Assembly: GCA_016213425.1 (NCBI GenBank)
Contig: JACRAI010000027.1
Location: forward strand, 1-5,140
DNA: 5,140 bases
Direction: 5' to 3'
Source: an archaeon
Lineage (GTDB): Archaea > Nanobdellota > Nanobdellia > Woesearchaeales > ARS49
Shown here piece by piece: positions 4,519 through 5,140 of this stretch. Numbering within the stretch: the stretch's first letter is position 1; every line of letters starts with the position of its first letter. The notes under the pieces are model-generated. The model had not been told where the DNA came from, made no database searches, and was given only the letters and a program-made list of their open reading frames with translations. A program made the translations under genes and the position numbers.

Positions 4519-5021
4519 GCGAAACCAGAAAAGTTGAAGAGAGAAAAGTACATCATAAAAAACAGAAACCTCAAAATAGAGAACCTCGACAAAGAAATCT
4601 CTTAGTCATAGACGCAACTAATTTAATTGCAGGAAGATTGGCTAGCTGGGTTGCAAAACAAGCATTAATGGGAAACCAGGTTGCTGTTGTTAACAGTGAA
4701 AAAGCAATAATGACTGGTGATTTGCACAAAATAGTTGCTAGATATCAATATTTAAGAACTGAAACAGGAACTCCTTTCACAGGACCGTTCTTGTCAAGAC
4801 TTGCAGACAGATTTTTAAGAAGAATAATTAAAAGAATGCTTCCTTTCAAACGACCAAGAGGAGCTTCTGCTTACAAAAGAATAATGTGTTATTTAGGTGT
4901 GCCTGATGAATTTGCAGGAAAAGCGAAAACATTAAAAGAAGCAGACGCATCAAATACAAAAACGATTAAGTTTACAACTATAGAACAAATTTGTAAATTA
5001 TTAGGAATAAGAAGACCATGA
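4515..5021 (+). CDS. rpl13: Large-subunit ribosomal protein L13 (uL13)
   Basis: uL13 is an early-assembling 50S protein that binds 23S rRNA. The core starts at residue 31 with VIDATNLIAGRLASWVAKQA, followed by VAVVNSEKAIMTGD (56–69), GPFLSRLADRFLRRIIKRML (90–109), FKRPRGASAYKRI (111–123) and the archaeal end YLGVPDEFAG…LLGIRRP. At 168 aa it is longer than the usual archaeal L13 of about 140. A basic, low-complexity N-terminal extension of about 28 residues (RKVEERKVHHKKQKPQNREP) precedes the core. There is no alternative in-frame ATG at the core, and GAGG at 4503–4506 sits 8 nt before the ATG at 4515, so the extended start is supported. It overlaps rpl18e by 4 nt and rps9 by 4 nt. Confidence 0.96.
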   Translation: MSETRKVEERKVHHKKQKPQNREPRQRNLLVIDATNLIAGRLASWVAKQALMGNQVAVVNSEKAIMTGDLHKIVARYQYLRTETGTPFTGPFLSRLADRFLRRIIKRMLPFKRPRGASAYKRIMCYLGVPDEFAGKAKTLKEADASNTKTIKFTTIEQICKLLGIRRP

Positions 5022-5140
5022 AACCAATACAAACCGTAGGAAAAAGAAAAAGAGCCATTGCAAGAGCAACGCTCAATGAGGGCAGTGGAAGGATAATAGT
5101 TAATTCTGTTCTTATACAAAATTATACTCCTGAATTATAC
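5018..5140 (+). CDS. rps9: Small-subunit ribosomal protein S9 (uS9), N-terminal part, cut by window end
   Basis: The ATG at 5018 overlaps the rpl13 stop (ATGA) and opens a frame that runs off the window after 41 codons. It reads MKPIQTVGKRKRAIARATL and then NEGSGRIIVNSVLI, which matches the uS9 N-terminus (VGKRK-AIARAT…G-G-I-VN). uS9 lies in the 30S head, and its C-terminal tail, not present here, reaches the P-site tRNA. A weak SD-like AGGA (5003–5006) lies 11 nt upstream. L13 followed by S9 is conserved in archaea and bacteria. In archaea rpoN often comes next, outside this window. Confidence 0.95.
   Translation, partial: MKPIQTVGKRKRAIARATLNEGSGRIIVNSVLIQNYTPELY

Noticed and set aside
1..5140. 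Mobile element, CRISPR array, defence island or replication origin
   Set aside because: No transposase, integrase or Cas-like protein, no spaced repeats, no terminal inverted repeats and no origin-like repeat cluster was seen. The right-hand two-thirds is a conserved housekeeping operon.

Overview
The window is AT-rich (about two-thirds A+T) and clearly archaeal. It carries the archaeal S13–S4–S11–RpoD gene order followed by tRNA-Leu–L18e–L13–S9, with archaeal BRE/TATA promoters. RpoD (Rpo3) and L18e are archaeal/eukaryotic-type proteins absent from bacteria. The low GC, lysine-rich tails on ribosomal proteins and an LhgO-like oxidoreductase next door would fit a small-genome uncultured archaeon, such as a DPANN lineage. 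That placement is inference and no rRNA is present to confirm it.

Positions 1–780 hold an unrecognised coiled-coil protein gene on the minus strand (706→80). Its reading frame continues open to the window edge beyond a single in-frame TAA at 82–80, so the gene may be longer and interrupted. A 73-bp divergent intergenic region (707–779) has two back-to-back BRE/TATA elements, each placed for a leaderless transcript. From 780 to 1629 on the plus strand lies an FAD-dependent oxidoreductase of the L-2-hydroxyglutarate oxidase / glycerol-3-phosphate dehydrogenase type. It is broken: roughly 130 internal residues are missing and the frame changes at the junction (about 955–975).

Positions 1612–5140 hold a dense ribosomal/RNA-polymerase operon on the plus strand. 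A strong TATA box lies inside the 3' end of the broken oxidoreductase and predicts transcription starting near 1641. The leader then folds into a bulged stem-loop (1642–1695) just before the Shine-Dalgarno site of rps13. The genes follow almost without gaps: rps13, rps4 (9-nt gap), rps11 (14-nt overlap), rpoD (4-nt overlap), tRNA-Leu(GAG) (starting at the base after the rpoD stop codon), rpl18e (19 nt after the tRNA, no SD), rpl13 (4-nt overlap) and rps9 (4-nt overlap, cut by the window end). Together they supply small- and large-subunit ribosomal proteins, the alpha-like RNA polymerase subunit and a leucine tRNA from what looks like one co-transcribed unit.

I see no mobile element, CRISPR array or new defence-type system. 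The observations most worth a second look are the structured rps13 leader, the zero-gap rpoD/tRNA junction, the two damaged genes upstream and an RpoD domain 3 lacking the Fe-S cysteines.
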